Shown: positions 17,122-27,276 of the stretch, piece after piece
Layout of the letters: the number at the start of each line of letters is the position of its first letter
Numbering within the stretch: position 1 is the stretch's first letter
Assembly: GCA_947499955.1 (NCBI GenBank)
Contig: CANMQI010000022.1
Span: 23,691 to 87,690 of the forward strand
DNA length: 64,000 nucleotides
Direction: 5' to 3'
Source: an uncultured Granulosicoccus sp.
Lineage (GTDB): Bacteria > Pseudomonadota > Gammaproteobacteria > Granulosicoccales > Granulosicoccaceae
Program-made: the position numbers and the translations under genes
Notes under the pieces: generated by a model
The model's database searches: none
Told to the model about the DNA's origin: nothing
Seen by the model: the letters and a program-made list of their open reading frames with translations, nothing else

Positions 17122-18984
17122 TCAGGCGGCCTTTGGCAGATCGGCGGATGTCGGGATGACAGACTGGCCAACTTCATGCGGCCAATCGAATTGAAAGCTT
17201 GCCCCATGACCAGGCTCTGATTCGACGCTGATCGAACCCCCATGCCGGATCACCAGTTTCTTGACAATGGCCAGCCCCACCCCCGAACTCATGGAATGGT
17301 CTTTGGGTTGCAATGTGGAAAACACCTCGAATATCTTCTCGTGGTGTTTCGGGTCTATTCCCGGCCCGTTGTCCGACACGACAAATCGATGAAAGCCTGC
17401 CGGACCACTGGACAGAATGCTGACGGTTACCACCGCCTCTTTCTGGTTTCCGTGATATTTGAAGCCGTTGCCAATCAGGTTCATGAACACCTGATAAAGC
17501 TGAGTCTGGTAGGTCTGCAGAACCGGGAATTCACCCATCAGCTGCAACTGACTTTCCTCAACCGACAGCATCACGCGAATGCTGTTCAGCAATTCATGCA
17601 CGTCAACGGTTTCACGGTATTCCACGTCCATACCCAGACCCGAGTACTCCAGAACGCCTGTGATCAGCCCCTGAGAGAGTGTCACCTGTTTGCGTATGAG
17701 CCCCAGTCTCCTGACGAAATCAGGCTGCAATGGATCATCGGCAGGCAGGTGATCGATCAGATCCTCCTCGATACACTGGGCCAGGCCTGCAATTCCTCTC
17801 AATGGCGTTTTCAGGTCATGCGACACCACGTAGGAAAAGGATCGAAGACCTTCGTTGAGCTCCTCAAGGGCCGTATTGCTCTGACGCAATGCATCTGATT
17901 GCCGATCGTACTTCTCCGCAATCTTCTGACCGAAATCGGTGGCTCGTCGATTGGCCTGCGCCATGTGAATCAACAGGTACAGCAACAGGGCATTGATGAT
18001 CAAACCCCCGAACAGAATCAGAGTCGGTTCAAGGCGTTGCTGAGCCTGACGAAATGCCAACGTACTGTGAACATCGAACTGCCAGACACGACCCATGAAG
18101 GGTAATACACGAGAGCGGGTCAGCAAGGGCTGTGGATCGATATCCGCAAGCTCGGCGATCTGTTCGTTGTACATCACCTCGCGACCATCAGACACCTTGA
18201 GTGCAACCTGACGCCTGTGGGTTTCAAGCAGGCCTGCTGCAAGATTCTGAGTGAATATGGAGGCGACGATAGCGCCCCGGAATTCCTCCCTGCGCTGTGC
18301 GATTGACAGAGGTTCAGCAGAGCGGTAGATCGGCGCAATCAGTAAAAGCCCCAACTCCTGTTGTTCACCCAGCCGGATAGGTTCCGTGATCTGAACTTCG
18401 CCAGAATCAATCGCCTTTTCAACGGCCGCCAGGCGGCGCGGTTCACGGGCAACATCCAGCCCCAGGAATGTCTCTTCGAGCAAGCCCGGAGCGATATGCG
18501 TCAACGGCAGATAGAACGATGGGCTTTGTGCCGCATCAGAAGCAAAAGCCTTGTTGATGCGAAATGCCGGCCGCATCTTGCGCTGCCCCCGTTCAAACGA
18601 AGCCACCTCCTCGGGCAATACACGATAGACCACACTCAGGCTACTCAAGGCAGGATGGCGCTCTTTCAGGTCCATGGATTTTGTGAGCTGCTGCCACTCA
18701 CCGGGAATGATGCTATCGCTCCCGGTAACAAGCCCCACCCCCGCATGGAGTACGTCCTCGTAGCGCCGCATCTGCTCTTCGAACACATGGATGACATCAT
18801 CGGCCTGGGCGTCGAACTGCAGGCGTGTGCGCTCTTCCACACCCGCCAGTGACATCTGCCAGGCAATCACGGTGGCAATGAGCGATACCAGCACCATGAG
18901 ATAGTGCAGCCGCGAGACAGGCTTGGCGCCATCACTCTGGCGACGCAGGATGGCCCTTGCCATGAAGTCAGGCAATCTTGCCAC
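17122..18984 (-). CDS. CHASE-domain sensor histidine kinase, orphan
   Basis: A 620-residue kinase. TM1 (about 28-46), an extracytoplasmic CHASE domain (about 50-310, with the FERGQRK/AF.I segment and EPIRLGEQQELGLLLIAPIY), TM2 (about 331-351), a short coiled coil, then HisKA with His389 in SYVVSHDLKTPLRG. The HATPase has N-box NLIGNGFKYHG, G1 DNGPGID, F-box and G2 SSGVGLAIVKK, so all ATP-binding motifs are intact. No response regulator is adjacent, so its partner is elsewhere. GTG at 18984 or ATG at 18963 could start it. CHASE ligands are often small adenine- or peptide-like molecules; here unknown. Confidence 0.9.
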   Translation of the reverse strand: MARLPDFMARAILRRQSDGAKPVSRLHYLMVLVSLIATVIAWQMSLAGVEERTRLQFDAQADDVIHVFEEQMRRYEDVLHAGVGLVTGSDSIIPGEWQQLTKSMDLKERHPALSSLSVVYRVLPEEVASFERGQRKMRPAFRINKAFASDAAQSPSFYLPLTHIAPGLLEETFLGLDVAREPRRLAAVEKAIDSGEVQITEPIRLGEQQELGLLLIAPIYRSAEPLSIAQRREEFRGAIVASIFTQNLAAGLLETHRRQVALKVSDGREVMYNEQIAELADIDPQPLLTRSRVLPFMGRVWQFDVHSTLAFRQAQQRLEPTLILFGGLIINALLLYLLIHMAQANRRATDFGQKIAEKYDRQSDALRQSNTALEELNEGLRSFSYVVSHDLKTPLRGIAGLAQCIEEDLIDHLPADDPLQPDFVRRLGLIRKQVTLSQGLITGVLEYSGLGMDVEYRETVDVHELLNSIRVMLSVEESQLQLMGEFPVLQTYQTQLYQVFMNLIGNGFKYHGNQKEAVVTVSILSSGPAGFHRFVVSDNGPGIDPKHHEKIFEVFSTLQPKDHSMSSGVGLAIVKKLVIRHGGSISVESEPGHGASFQFDWPHEVGQSVIPTSADLPKAA

Positions 18985-19139
18985 TATCTTCGCTTTCGTT
19001 CACAAGGGTGTGACATCGGGTGCTCTGGATTCCGGACGCATTCTGCAGTATATCGGCATCCTTGCACCCGACTGAAACCCTATTGTGTATCTGCAGTTGA
19101 TGATTCCACTGCTGCTCGACGCACCTCAGCGCCCGCCTG

Positions 19140-19173
19140 ATGGCGAACACTCGCCGTGAGCAGTGTTCGCCAT
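19140..19173. repeat. Perfect 12-bp inverted repeat
   Basis: ATGGCGAACACT (19140-19151) and its exact complement (19162-19173) flank a 10-nt loop. It lies 47 bp past the tamB stop and upstream of the histidine kinase gene. Without a T-run on the minus strand it may be a stabilising 3' hairpin, a Rho-assisted terminator or an operator. Confidence 0.75.
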
Positions 19174-19220
19174 TTCACCGGAGATATCCCGCATGGGAAA
19201 ATACTGTGATCCTGCCCCGG

Positions 19221-22200
19221 CTATTTCTCTATCGTGTAAATCAGATCCGCACTGCTGCCATTGCCACTTTCGGCTTCCACAGCCAGTTTGTCAGTCAGCT
19301 TGTAGCGCATGTTGAAGGTGTTGATCGCATCGAAAAGACCGATACCGTAGCTGACGTAAAGATCCGGCGTGAGGTACTTGCCAAGTGTGTAACTGCCACC
19401 CGTTGCCCCCGGGGGCTGCCCCAGAAGAATGTACGACAGGATGCTGGCATCGGGCATCGGTGGCTCCGAATAGAGCTCCAGCCTTGGGGACTGCGCCGTG
19501 CCCTTGATCCTGGCACCCGCAACCACGTCGTACTCCTGAACGGTGCGAGCGACTTCCATATCCAGACTGGGGTTGTCCACCGGTCCACCACTGAACAGGA
19601 TACGGCCGCGTTCCATGTTCAGTTGCTGGCCGTAGATCACGTAGTCGCCATTGAGCACGTTGATGGTACCCGTGCCGCGGGGTGCAAGCTCCGGGGTCTG
19701 CTGAACCCGCAGGGAACCTTCAAGGCGCCCTCGAAAATCACCCGCTTCGACTTCCACACTGTCGCCAAGGATGACCTCTACATCGAGACTGATTTGACTG
19801 GGAGGTGTTTCGGCCTGCTCGCCCTCCTCCGAAACGTACACCACATCGGATGAGGAACTGACGGTCTTTATGCCTTCGTTGCCTCCGTTCGCGTTGATAT
19901 AGGCGCTGGGTATGGTGACCTTGCCGTTGACCTCCATGCCGCTGTCGTCCATGGCGATATCAAGCGCCGGGCTGACGACCGCCTGCATCAGGCTGGTGTT
20001 GGCCACTTGATAATCATCGCCGACGATATTGATCTTCAGCGCTCGGGTGCTCGGGTCGACACTCCCCTGAATATCCAGCTTGCCCTCTCCCGAGCTCGTC
20101 TCTCCATCGATGAGCAAGGTGCCATCGGGCTTGCCCTTGACCGTCAGACGCGTGTCCTCGATCAACATGGCGGTCTCGGGAATCTCGGCGCTGAAATCGA
20201 GCAGGCTCAGCTCACCTTCAATCTCTGGTGTTTCCAGCGTGCCTCCCAGCGAGAGGTTGCTTTTGAGCGCTCCTGACACCTGTTGAATCTGTGGTGCAAA
20301 GGCGCTGATCAATGTCAGGTCCGGGAAGTCGGCATCAAGATTGCCAGCCAGGCGCCCCTCACCGGCAGGATCCGCAATGGATGCCTGCACCGAGATATCG
20401 CCGAAATCGGTGAACGCGGTAGTCAGGTCCAGAGTGGCGTCATTGCCAGCCCAGGATGCATTGATGCTGGTTTTCTCCAGTCCGATTTCCACCGGTGATG
20501 TATCGGCATTCAAGGTCAGTTTGCCGGGCTCGAGTGCCAGTTGCGCATCGGCGCTCATGCTTCCCTGTGCGCCAAGTTGCGCTGTCACATCGCCATTGAG
20601 TTCTGTTTCAACGATGAACCCCTCAGGCAGATAGGCTTCTGCCAATCCGGGCGAGAGACCACTGATGTTCAGCGCCACCGTCGAGTCTCCAGCCGCCAAC
20701 CAGTTTGCGTCGACGCAGAGGCTGCCCAGCTTGTCGCTGTTATCGAGACACAACGGTGAAGCCTCGGCCTTTTCAGCTGAAGCACTGATTTCTACCGGCT
20801 CTCGCAGGCGCCAGGTGCCAGCGGGTGTCTTCTCCAGCAGCAACGATGTCAGGGATCCATTCCAGACACTGTTCTGATAGCCTCCGTCGAGTTGCGTATC
20901 AAGGTCTCCCTGATCAGTCGCAGCTGACAATACTAGTCTGTGATCAGTTTGAGTGCCCTGGGCATTCAGGTCGACTTCACTGATGACCTGCCCACCGGCC
21001 ATGATTCCCGTGGCGTTGAGTGACAGCTCGGACTGCGCATCTGCTGCAAGGCCACCCTCGACACTGAACGCAAGCTTGCCGATGCTGCTATCGGTATAGG
21101 CCACCTTGTCCGCGTTGCCGCGAGCACTGAGCAGGGGTGCCTCCCGGGTTCCGGATACCGTACCGGACATGGCGATGGATCCTGCCAGTTCCGGCAGCAA
21201 GGTACCCAGATCGGGAGCTTCGAGTTCAAAATCGAGCGCGATCTGATCATCGACTTCGCCATCGGCATCGAGCCGGGTGGAACCATGAGTCACATTGAGC
21301 TTGTCGATGTTCAGCTTCTTGCCGTCCAGCTGAACCTGACCACCACCCGACAGATCCTGACCGCGCAATCGGCCTGACAATCGCTTGATATCAGCAGTCA
21401 GCTGCGGACCGCTCTCACTGATCTGCCCCTTCGAGCTGACCTCCAGATTAACACTGCCGGGAAAATCCTTCCATTGGCTGCCCGGATTGATACCCTCGGC
21501 CAGGACCTCGACGTCCCAGTCCGGCTGATTCTCCCAGCTGGCAATGCCATTGACGGTCAGCGTCCCATCCAGAGTCTGGCCCTGAACCGTGAAATCATCG
21601 AGCTGCGTAGCTGATCCGTCCAGTGAGACAGCCCACTGGCCTTCGGGAACGGCCTCACCGTCGACATCCGCGTCAAGATTTGCCTTGAAACTCTCCAGAG
21701 AACCGACGACATCAAAACTGCCCCGGGGGCTGACAAATTGCGGCTCGCCTTCCAGAGGCCAGCTCAAGGCTTTCCACTGTCCCTTGATATCACTTTGCAA
21801 CGACGCAAAGGTCACCTGCCCGGCCGCGGACAGTTCACCGCCGTTCTCGTCCAGTCGGGCTACCAGGGAATGAATGTCGAGCATCTGCGTCGAGCCACTG
21901 ACGTCTGCATCGAGTGTTACCGGGCCCGTCTCGGTAGTGGTGGCATTGACTGTCGCCTGCGCCTGATAGTCATCCGGTGTGCCGCTCGACTTGAGACTGA
22001 CCCGAGGTGTTCCGCTGAGCAGCGGTGACAACGATTCCGGGTTCGGCAGACCGGCCTCCACCGATGCCTCCCAGGCTGGTGACTCTATGACATCGCTGAC
22101 GGTGGCGGCAATATCGGCATTCGCAAAACCGCTTATCTGATGGCCGATCTGCAACTGGGCGAGACTGCCTTCAATCGTACCCTCGCCTTGCAACGGTGAA

Positions 22201-22838
22201 GATTGACCGATATCGGCCAGCCAGCCAAGCGTCAGATTCATCGGGTACTCATCACGAGTGGTCACATCACCCTCGATGCGCAGTTCGCCTTGTGGTGCGA
22301 TGACTTCGAACTCGGCCAGATGAATATCAGCCTCTTCAGCCGTGGCACTCAATGCCACTCGATCGATCTCTATGGGGGTGTCCTGCCCTGCCGGATAGAT
22401 AGCGATATCGGTAACCGCAATGTCCTTCAAGGTGATGGAGACAGGCAACGCCACATCAGGCAGTCCAGCACTTTCCGTGTTGTCCTCCGGTTGCTCGGCG
22501 GCCTCGGCCAGATACACGTCAATGCCATCCAGGTGCAGCTGCTCGACAGCCACCTCACGGCTGAACAAGGCACTGGGTCGCCAGTCGAAATCCAGCGCCC
22601 CCAGGCGGGCATCGATGCCATCCACCTGTGAAAAATGCAGACCGCGTACCCGCAACGGACCCGTCAACTTGCCTTCGGCTTCATCCCATTCAAGTGTGCC
22701 GGGTGCAAACTTCTTCCCCAGTGCCAGCGCTTGCTGAAGACCACTCTCGGTGCCGAGGAGGTAGCTCAAGCCCCCGACAAGCAGCAGTAGCAACAGCAGC
22801 AGTGTCAGGCCGAATATTTTCAGGATACGCTTGATCAC
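19221..22838 (-). CDS. tamB: Translocation and assembly module protein TamB
   Basis: An inner-membrane-anchored, periplasm-spanning protein of about 1205 residues that works with TamA in outer-membrane assembly and phospholipid transport. One N-terminal helix with a long Leu run (LLLLLLLLVGG) is followed by beta-rich AsmA-like repeats and the conserved C-terminal DUF490/TamB domain (GTINVLNGDYVIYGQQLNMERG, then SYILLGQPP). The GTG at 22838 overlaps the tamA stop as GTGA and is the natural coupled start; a longer frame upstream reads through tamA. Confidence 0.93.
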   Translation of the reverse strand: MIKRILKIFGLTLLLLLLLLVGGLSYLLGTESGLQQALALGKKFAPGTLEWDEAEGKLTGPLRVRGLHFSQVDGIDARLGALDFDWRPSALFSREVAVEQLHLDGIDVYLAEAAEQPEDNTESAGLPDVALPVSITLKDIAVTDIAIYPAGQDTPIEIDRVALSATAEEADIHLAEFEVIAPQGELRIEGDVTTRDEYPMNLTLGWLADIGQSSPLQGEGTIEGSLAQLQIGHQISGFANADIAATVSDVIESPAWEASVEAGLPNPESLSPLLSGTPRVSLKSSGTPDDYQAQATVNATTTETGPVTLDADVSGSTQMLDIHSLVARLDENGGELSAAGQVTFASLQSDIKGQWKALSWPLEGEPQFVSPRGSFDVVGSLESFKANLDADVDGEAVPEGQWAVSLDGSATQLDDFTVQGQTLDGTLTVNGIASWENQPDWDVEVLAEGINPGSQWKDFPGSVNLEVSSKGQISESGPQLTADIKRLSGRLRGQDLSGGGQVQLDGKKLNIDKLNVTHGSTRLDADGEVDDQIALDFELEAPDLGTLLPELAGSIAMSGTVSGTREAPLLSARGNADKVAYTDSSIGKLAFSVEGGLAADAQSELSLNATGIMAGGQVISEVDLNAQGTQTDHRLVLSAATDQGDLDTQLDGGYQNSVWNGSLTSLLLEKTPAGTWRLREPVEISASAEKAEASPLCLDNSDKLGSLCVDANWLAAGDSTVALNISGLSPGLAEAYLPEGFIVETELNGDVTAQLGAQGSMSADAQLALEPGKLTLNADTSPVEIGLEKTSINASWAGNDATLDLTTAFTDFGDISVQASIADPAGEGRLAGNLDADFPDLTLISAFAPQIQQVSGALKSNLSLGGTLETPEIEGELSLLDFSAEIPETAMLIEDTRLTVKGKPDGTLLIDGETSSGEGKLDIQGSVDPSTRALKINIVGDDYQVANTSLMQAVVSPALDIAMDDSGMEVNGKVTIPSAYINANGGNEGIKTVSSSSDVVYVSEEGEQAETPPSQISLDVEVILGDSVEVEAGDFRGRLEGSLRVQQTPELAPRGTGTINVLNGDYVIYGQQLNMERGRILFSGGPVDNPSLDMEVARTVQEYDVVAGARIKGTAQSPRLELYSEPPMPDASILSYILLGQPPGATGGSYTLGKYLTPDLYVSYGIGLFDAINTFNMRYKLTDKLAVEAESGNGSSADLIYTIEK

Positions 22839-24643
22839 AGGTCGGATCCGATAGTCAGGTGCAAACGCAATTTCTTGCCCGGTGGCTCGTCCAGTGCATG
22901 ACCGAAGTCCAGACGCACCGGCCCGATGGGTGAACGCCAATGAATGCCAAGGCCCACACCACTCTTGTAATCCGGCTCGTCATCGAAGGCATCGCCGATA
23001 TCGGCGAAGGCGGCAATACTCCACTTCTCACTCACCGGTACTTCGTATTCGATACTGCTTTCGAGCAGGTGTTTCCCACCCACGACATCATTGCCAATGG
23101 TGGGCCCGATGACGTTATACGCATAGCCCCGTACGGTCTTGTCGCCACCGGTAAAAAAGCGCAACGATGTCGGTAACTCGTCGAAATCGCTGACCGACGT
23201 GGTCCCGGCGGCGCCACGCGCAATCAGGCGAGTCGAATTGGCAAAGGAATGAATCCACTTGCCGCTGATCATGGGCTGGATGAAGCTGGTGTCGGATAGC
23301 AGGTCCTCACTGGCACCGCGAACACTGAGCTGCAACAGGGTACCGTGAGTGGGATAGATTCGTTCACTCAGCTCCTGGGGGTAGGTGCGGGTCCATTCCA
23401 CACTCGGAATGAGCAGCTTGCTGTTCTCATCCTCACCCAGAACCTCGTAACGCTCTACCAGATAATCCAGCGAATAGGTCTTCATCCAGAGGCCGTCCCG
23501 ATGACGATAGTAGCCACCAAGCTTGGCGCTGGTGTAGTCACTGGTATCAGAATTTTCGTCTTCGATCGACCCTCGTATACCCCAGGAATCCGTGCGCGGA
23601 TCACTACCGGGGATGGTGTAGTCACCCGCTATACCGTATCTCAGCTCCGATATCAGGGCTTCGCCGGTGAAATGGTGTCCCGCCTGATTGAGTCGACGCT
23701 TGGTAATGCCCGCCTTGATTCGGGCTCCCGTGTCCGTGCCATAGCCTGCACCAAACGAATAACGCGTCGGATTGCGTGCCTCGAGGTTGACCACTACCGG
23801 AATCTGGTTGTCCTCATTGGCATTCTCCGGCGAGACATCGAGTGTGACCTCCTGATAGTACTCGGTGTTGCTCAGGTCGCCCTGCAACTGCTGCAGGTCT
23901 TCTGCCTGATAAGGCTGCCCCGGTTCGATCTCCGAATAGCGGTTCAGCATGGCCTCGCTCAACCAGGGTTTGTCCTGATTGAAACTGACCTCGCCCAGAA
24001 AATACCGTACTCCACTGTCGAAGTGCAGAGTGACACTGGCCAAGTACTTCTTCAGGTCGATACGGATGGCACCTTCCTTCAGCTGTGCATCGAAGTAGCC
24101 CCGCTGCGAGGCCAGCACCTGAAAGCGCTGTTTGAGTGATTCGTAATTCTCGTGCAGTAACGGTGCGTCGGTTTTCAATGATGAGCTCTCGATGGCCGCG
24201 AGAAACTCCGGGTCGTTTCCGGCCTCTCCGGTGACCTTGACGTCAACCTTGCTGATCGTGATGCGATCGCCTGGGTCGATGGTATACGAGGCTTGCCAGA
24301 CGCCATCGAGCAGTTCCAGAGAAGCGGTAACCGATGGACGGTAATAGCCGTACGGTGCCAGAGCCTGACGGATCGTCTCTTCTGCCTGTCCATGCAGATA
24401 ACGCAGACGCCCTGTACTCGGAGCCTCCTTGTCATCGAAGCGATACAGAGGCAGAAAGCCGCGCACATTACTGAGCAGTTCGTCCTCCACACCACTGATG
24501 GATACGGAGACAGTGGCGTCCTTGTCGGTCTGGGCAATGGCTGCGGGAGACAGCAACAACAGCACCAGCGCTGCGCTTCCAAACATGGCGGATAGGGGCC
24601 GGCGCTGAGCCAGGCGAATAGTGAACTGTTTTATCTGGCGCAC
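22835..24643 (-). CDS. tamA: Outer-membrane translocation protein TamA
   Basis: A 602-residue Omp85-family protein with a signal peptide (hydrophobic ALVLLLLSPAAIAQ), about three POTRA domains over residues 45-260 and a C-terminal 16-strand barrel. Omp85 landmarks include the GAGYGTDTGARI strand, the FFTGGDKTVRGYAYN region (the conserved VRGY/F motif of barrel loop 6) and GIHWRSPIGPVRLDFGHAL near the end. It is translationally coupled to tamB. The GTG start at 24643 gives the full signal peptide. Confidence 0.94.
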   Translation of the reverse strand: MRQIKQFTIRLAQRRPLSAMFGSAALVLLLLSPAAIAQTDKDATVSVSISGVEDELLSNVRGFLPLYRFDDKEAPSTGRLRYLHGQAEETIRQALAPYGYYRPSVTASLELLDGVWQASYTIDPGDRITISKVDVKVTGEAGNDPEFLAAIESSSLKTDAPLLHENYESLKQRFQVLASQRGYFDAQLKEGAIRIDLKKYLASVTLHFDSGVRYFLGEVSFNQDKPWLSEAMLNRYSEIEPGQPYQAEDLQQLQGDLSNTEYYQEVTLDVSPENANEDNQIPVVVNLEARNPTRYSFGAGYGTDTGARIKAGITKRRLNQAGHHFTGEALISELRYGIAGDYTIPGSDPRTDSWGIRGSIEDENSDTSDYTSAKLGGYYRHRDGLWMKTYSLDYLVERYEVLGEDENSKLLIPSVEWTRTYPQELSERIYPTHGTLLQLSVRGASEDLLSDTSFIQPMISGKWIHSFANSTRLIARGAAGTTSVSDFDELPTSLRFFTGGDKTVRGYAYNVIGPTIGNDVVGGKHLLESSIEYEVPVSEKWSIAAFADIGDAFDDEPDYKSGVGLGIHWRSPIGPVRLDFGHALDEPPGKKLRLHLTIGSDL

Positions 24644-24828
24644 GCCGATTCCATCATTGCAGGGCCTGGGGTAATCAGGATGATAAACACCTCGAGTTCA
24701 GGATTCCAAGCGGTGTAAGTAAAGCATCGTCAACTCGTTGATCGTACAGTGTAAAACCCTTGTACTGACGAATATCGGCAGGGAGAGACTTACAGTTGAT
24801 TGCATTAAAATGCATCACCTGAACGAAC

Positions 24829-26199
24829 TCAAGCCGGGGCAACAGTGCTTGCATCCTGCAACTGTCGACGCTGGATCTGCTGTGTCAGCATGTCGATATG
24901 CTGGCGCAGGGCATACAGTTCATGCGCATAACTCAGAGGCACTTCTATGGCACGGGCTTCATCCTCGATGCGCCGTAGTTCCACCAGGCAGCGAGCCAGT
25001 GCCGGCGGAGAACTGTCCTCGCTGGTAGATTGATCGATAGCCTGTACTTCGTCATACCAGTGATAAACCTTCTTTCTGACGGTCCAGCGATAGGCCGGTG
25101 GCAGCATGCGAGACAAGGGCAGCAACAGAGCCAGTAATGGTAGCGCCAGAAGCTTCAGACGATCGACCAGATTGGCGGCCCAGAATGGCAGATAGCGCAG
25201 CAGAAAGGGAACCCCGTACTTGTAATAGCGTTCAGCGTCGGCACTGACCGGGAAATCCAGAAAGTCACGCGACGGAAAGCGACCGGTTCGAGAAAACAAG
25301 GTGTCACGTGCTGCAACCTGGGCAGCGGCGCGCATCATCAGGTCGCCCAGCGCCGGATGCAGATCAGTGGACGCCACCAGAGTCGCCGCCACAGCTATCA
25401 GGTCGATGTTCTCGGGCGGGCGATCCTGTGCCAGATCAATCACGCCGCGTGGCAGGGTCAGATGGGAAAACCAGGAATCACGGCGGGCGTAGGCCTCGGC
25501 CCGTCCGACACTCATCAACTGAATGCCCGGTTCTGCCAGCAGCGTCCGCACCATGCCGGCATTGGCTGATGAAATGGTCAGGGCTGCATCGATCGAACCG
25601 TCCAGCAAGGCTTCGACTGCGGCAGACCCGGTCAGTGGCAGCAAGGTCAATTCCGGTTCGGCCAGGGCATTGTCGGCCAGCAACTTCAACGCCACCTGTC
25701 GCGTGCCGCTGCCCTGCGCGCCCACGGCGACCCGCAGGCCCTTCAGGTCGCCGATACTACGCAGACGAGTCTCCTGATTGGAAAACAGCCACAATGGTTC
25801 AAAGTCGACACTGGCCAGGCCCCGCAACTGCGGATACTCTGCCGCGGTGGCGATGCCCGACTGCAGGAAGGCCACCTTGATCTCGTTATCCTCTGCCAGG
25901 AGTTGCAGGTTTTCCACCGATCCTGCCGTCTCACGCAGTTGCAGCGTTACCCCTTCCTTGGCGAACTCCCCGGCAAGTTCCTGCGCAAAGGCATGATAGG
26001 CCCCTTCGCTGTTACCAGTGGCCATCACCAGTGTGTCAGGTGGCGCCGGCTCAATGAACTGGTAGCTGATCCAGAGCCCTGCGGCAATCAGTACAGCGGT
26101 ACCGCCATACACACCGAGGCTGGGCAGCAGTGTCTTGAACCGACGCTTGAGGCGCCGCCGTTTATCCAGCTTGGCCGGATTGTTTTCCTGCTCGCTCAT
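24829..26199 (-). CDS. Membrane-anchored TAXI-family solute-binding protein, orphan
   Basis: A 456-residue product with the TAXI fold of TRAP-type binding proteins: TLVMATGNSEGAYHAFAQELA, LQLRETAGSVENLQLLAEDNEIKVAFLQSG, GSGTRQVALKLL and the AYARRDSWFSHLTLPRGVIDL region. Unlike soluble TAXI proteins it has a basic cytoplasmic N-terminus, a transmembrane anchor near residues 30-48, and after the binding domain a second hydrophobic segment (about 340-370) and a charged helical tail. No TRAP permease gene is nearby, so a sensor or scaffold role is as likely as transport. 99 bp separate it from hflC. Confidence 0.82.
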   Translation of the reverse strand: MSEQENNPAKLDKRRRLKRRFKTLLPSLGVYGGTAVLIAAGLWISYQFIEPAPPDTLVMATGNSEGAYHAFAQELAGEFAKEGVTLQLRETAGSVENLQLLAEDNEIKVAFLQSGIATAAEYPQLRGLASVDFEPLWLFSNQETRLRSIGDLKGLRVAVGAQGSGTRQVALKLLADNALAEPELTLLPLTGSAAVEALLDGSIDAALTISSANAGMVRTLLAEPGIQLMSVGRAEAYARRDSWFSHLTLPRGVIDLAQDRPPENIDLIAVAATLVASTDLHPALGDLMMRAAAQVAARDTLFSRTGRFPSRDFLDFPVSADAERYYKYGVPFLLRYLPFWAANLVDRLKLLALPLLALLLPLSRMLPPAYRWTVRKKVYHWYDEVQAIDQSTSEDSSPPALARCLVELRRIEDEARAIEVPLSYAHELYALRQHIDMLTQQIQRRQLQDASTVAPA

Positions 26200-26298
26200 G
26201 TCAAGGGAAGATGTCGGTTCAGTCAGGCCAGCCAGTCAATGTTCCTGTCTGCTCGATCAGCAGAGAGTAGTTGGCAAGATCTACAATGCCATCAGTGC

Positions 26299-27276
26299 TC
26301 ATGGTTCATCAGCCTCTTCAACAGGGTTCATTGATTTGAGATATTCGAAGGCTTCACTACTGGTGGACATGATCAATGTCGAGTTGTCCTGCAATACGGT
26401 CCGGTACATGTCCATGGTTTTCTGGAACTCATAGAAATCCACAGCCTCCGCAGACTGATTATAGGCACTGGCATAGATTTCCGTCGCCTTGGCATCCGCA
26501 TCACCCCGGATCTCCTCCACCTCCCGGTAGGCCTCCGAACGAATCCGGTTCAGTTCCCGCTCACGATTACCGTTGATACGTGCAGCCTCACCATTACCTT
26601 CCGAGCGAAAACGTTCAGCGATCTGTCGACGCTCGCTGATCATGCGTTCGTAGATCTTGGGTCGCACGCTTTCGTTGTAGTTGACACGTTTGAACCGAAT
26701 ATCGGTCAGCTCGATACCGAAGACTTCCACTTTTGGCGCGGCCGCTTCGAAGATTTCCTGCTCGACCAACGCCCGTCCCTTGCGGATCGGCACCAGACCA
26801 CCCAGAGTAGCCAGGTCGGCTTCCGAGAGTGAGGCATCACGCAGCGGCGTACGATCCCTGGTGGTTCTGACCAGTTCGATCAGCTCGTGCTTGGCAACGG
26901 CATTGCGTGTTTCACTGCCCAGGATGTCATCCAGACGTGACTGCGCACTGCGCTCATCACGCAAACGCAGAAAATACTGCAAGGGATCGACAATGCGCCA
27001 CCGGGCAAACAGGTCCACCGCAATGTAGAGCTTGTCCTTGGTCGGCATGTTACTCGGAGAGCCATCCCATTCCAGAATGCGCTTGTCGACGGGGTTCACC
27101 TGCTGGATGAACGGAATCTTGAACTTCAGTCCGGCTTCGGTTTTCGGATCACCCACCGGTTTGCCGAATTGCGTGATGATGACCTGCTTGGTCTCATCCA
27201 CGCTATAGAGCGCGCCGGATACGATCAGCAGAGCGGCAGCCACAACAATGGCCAGCAGGATGGATGTGATCTTCAT
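26299..27276 (-). CDS. hflC: Protease modulator HflC
   Basis: A 325-residue SPFH/band-7 protein with one N-terminal transmembrane helix (ILLAIVVAAALLIVSGALY), the stomatin-like domain starting VDETKQVIITQFGKPV, a long Arg/Glu-rich helical segment and a short C-terminal tail. With HflK it forms the periplasmic cage that encloses and modulates the FtsH protease. Its ATG overlaps the hflK stop by 4 bp. hfq and hflX, the usual neighbours, are not here. Confidence 0.95.
   Translation of the reverse strand: MKITSILLAIVVAAALLIVSGALYSVDETKQVIITQFGKPVGDPKTEAGLKFKIPFIQQVNPVDKRILEWDGSPSNMPTKDKLYIAVDLFARWRIVDPLQYFLRLRDERSAQSRLDDILGSETRNAVAKHELIELVRTTRDRTPLRDASLSEADLATLGGLVPIRKGRALVEQEIFEAAAPKVEVFGIELTDIRFKRVNYNESVRPKIYERMISERRQIAERFRSEGNGEAARINGNRERELNRIRSEAYREVEEIRGDADAKATEIYASAYNQSAEAVDFYEFQKTMDMYRTVLQDNSTLIMSTSSEAFEYLKSMNPVEEADEP

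Noticed and set aside
22839..22940. Extended start of TamB within tamA
   Set aside because: The GTG overlapping the tamA stop gives a proper membrane anchor; the extra residues are an artefact of frame overlap.
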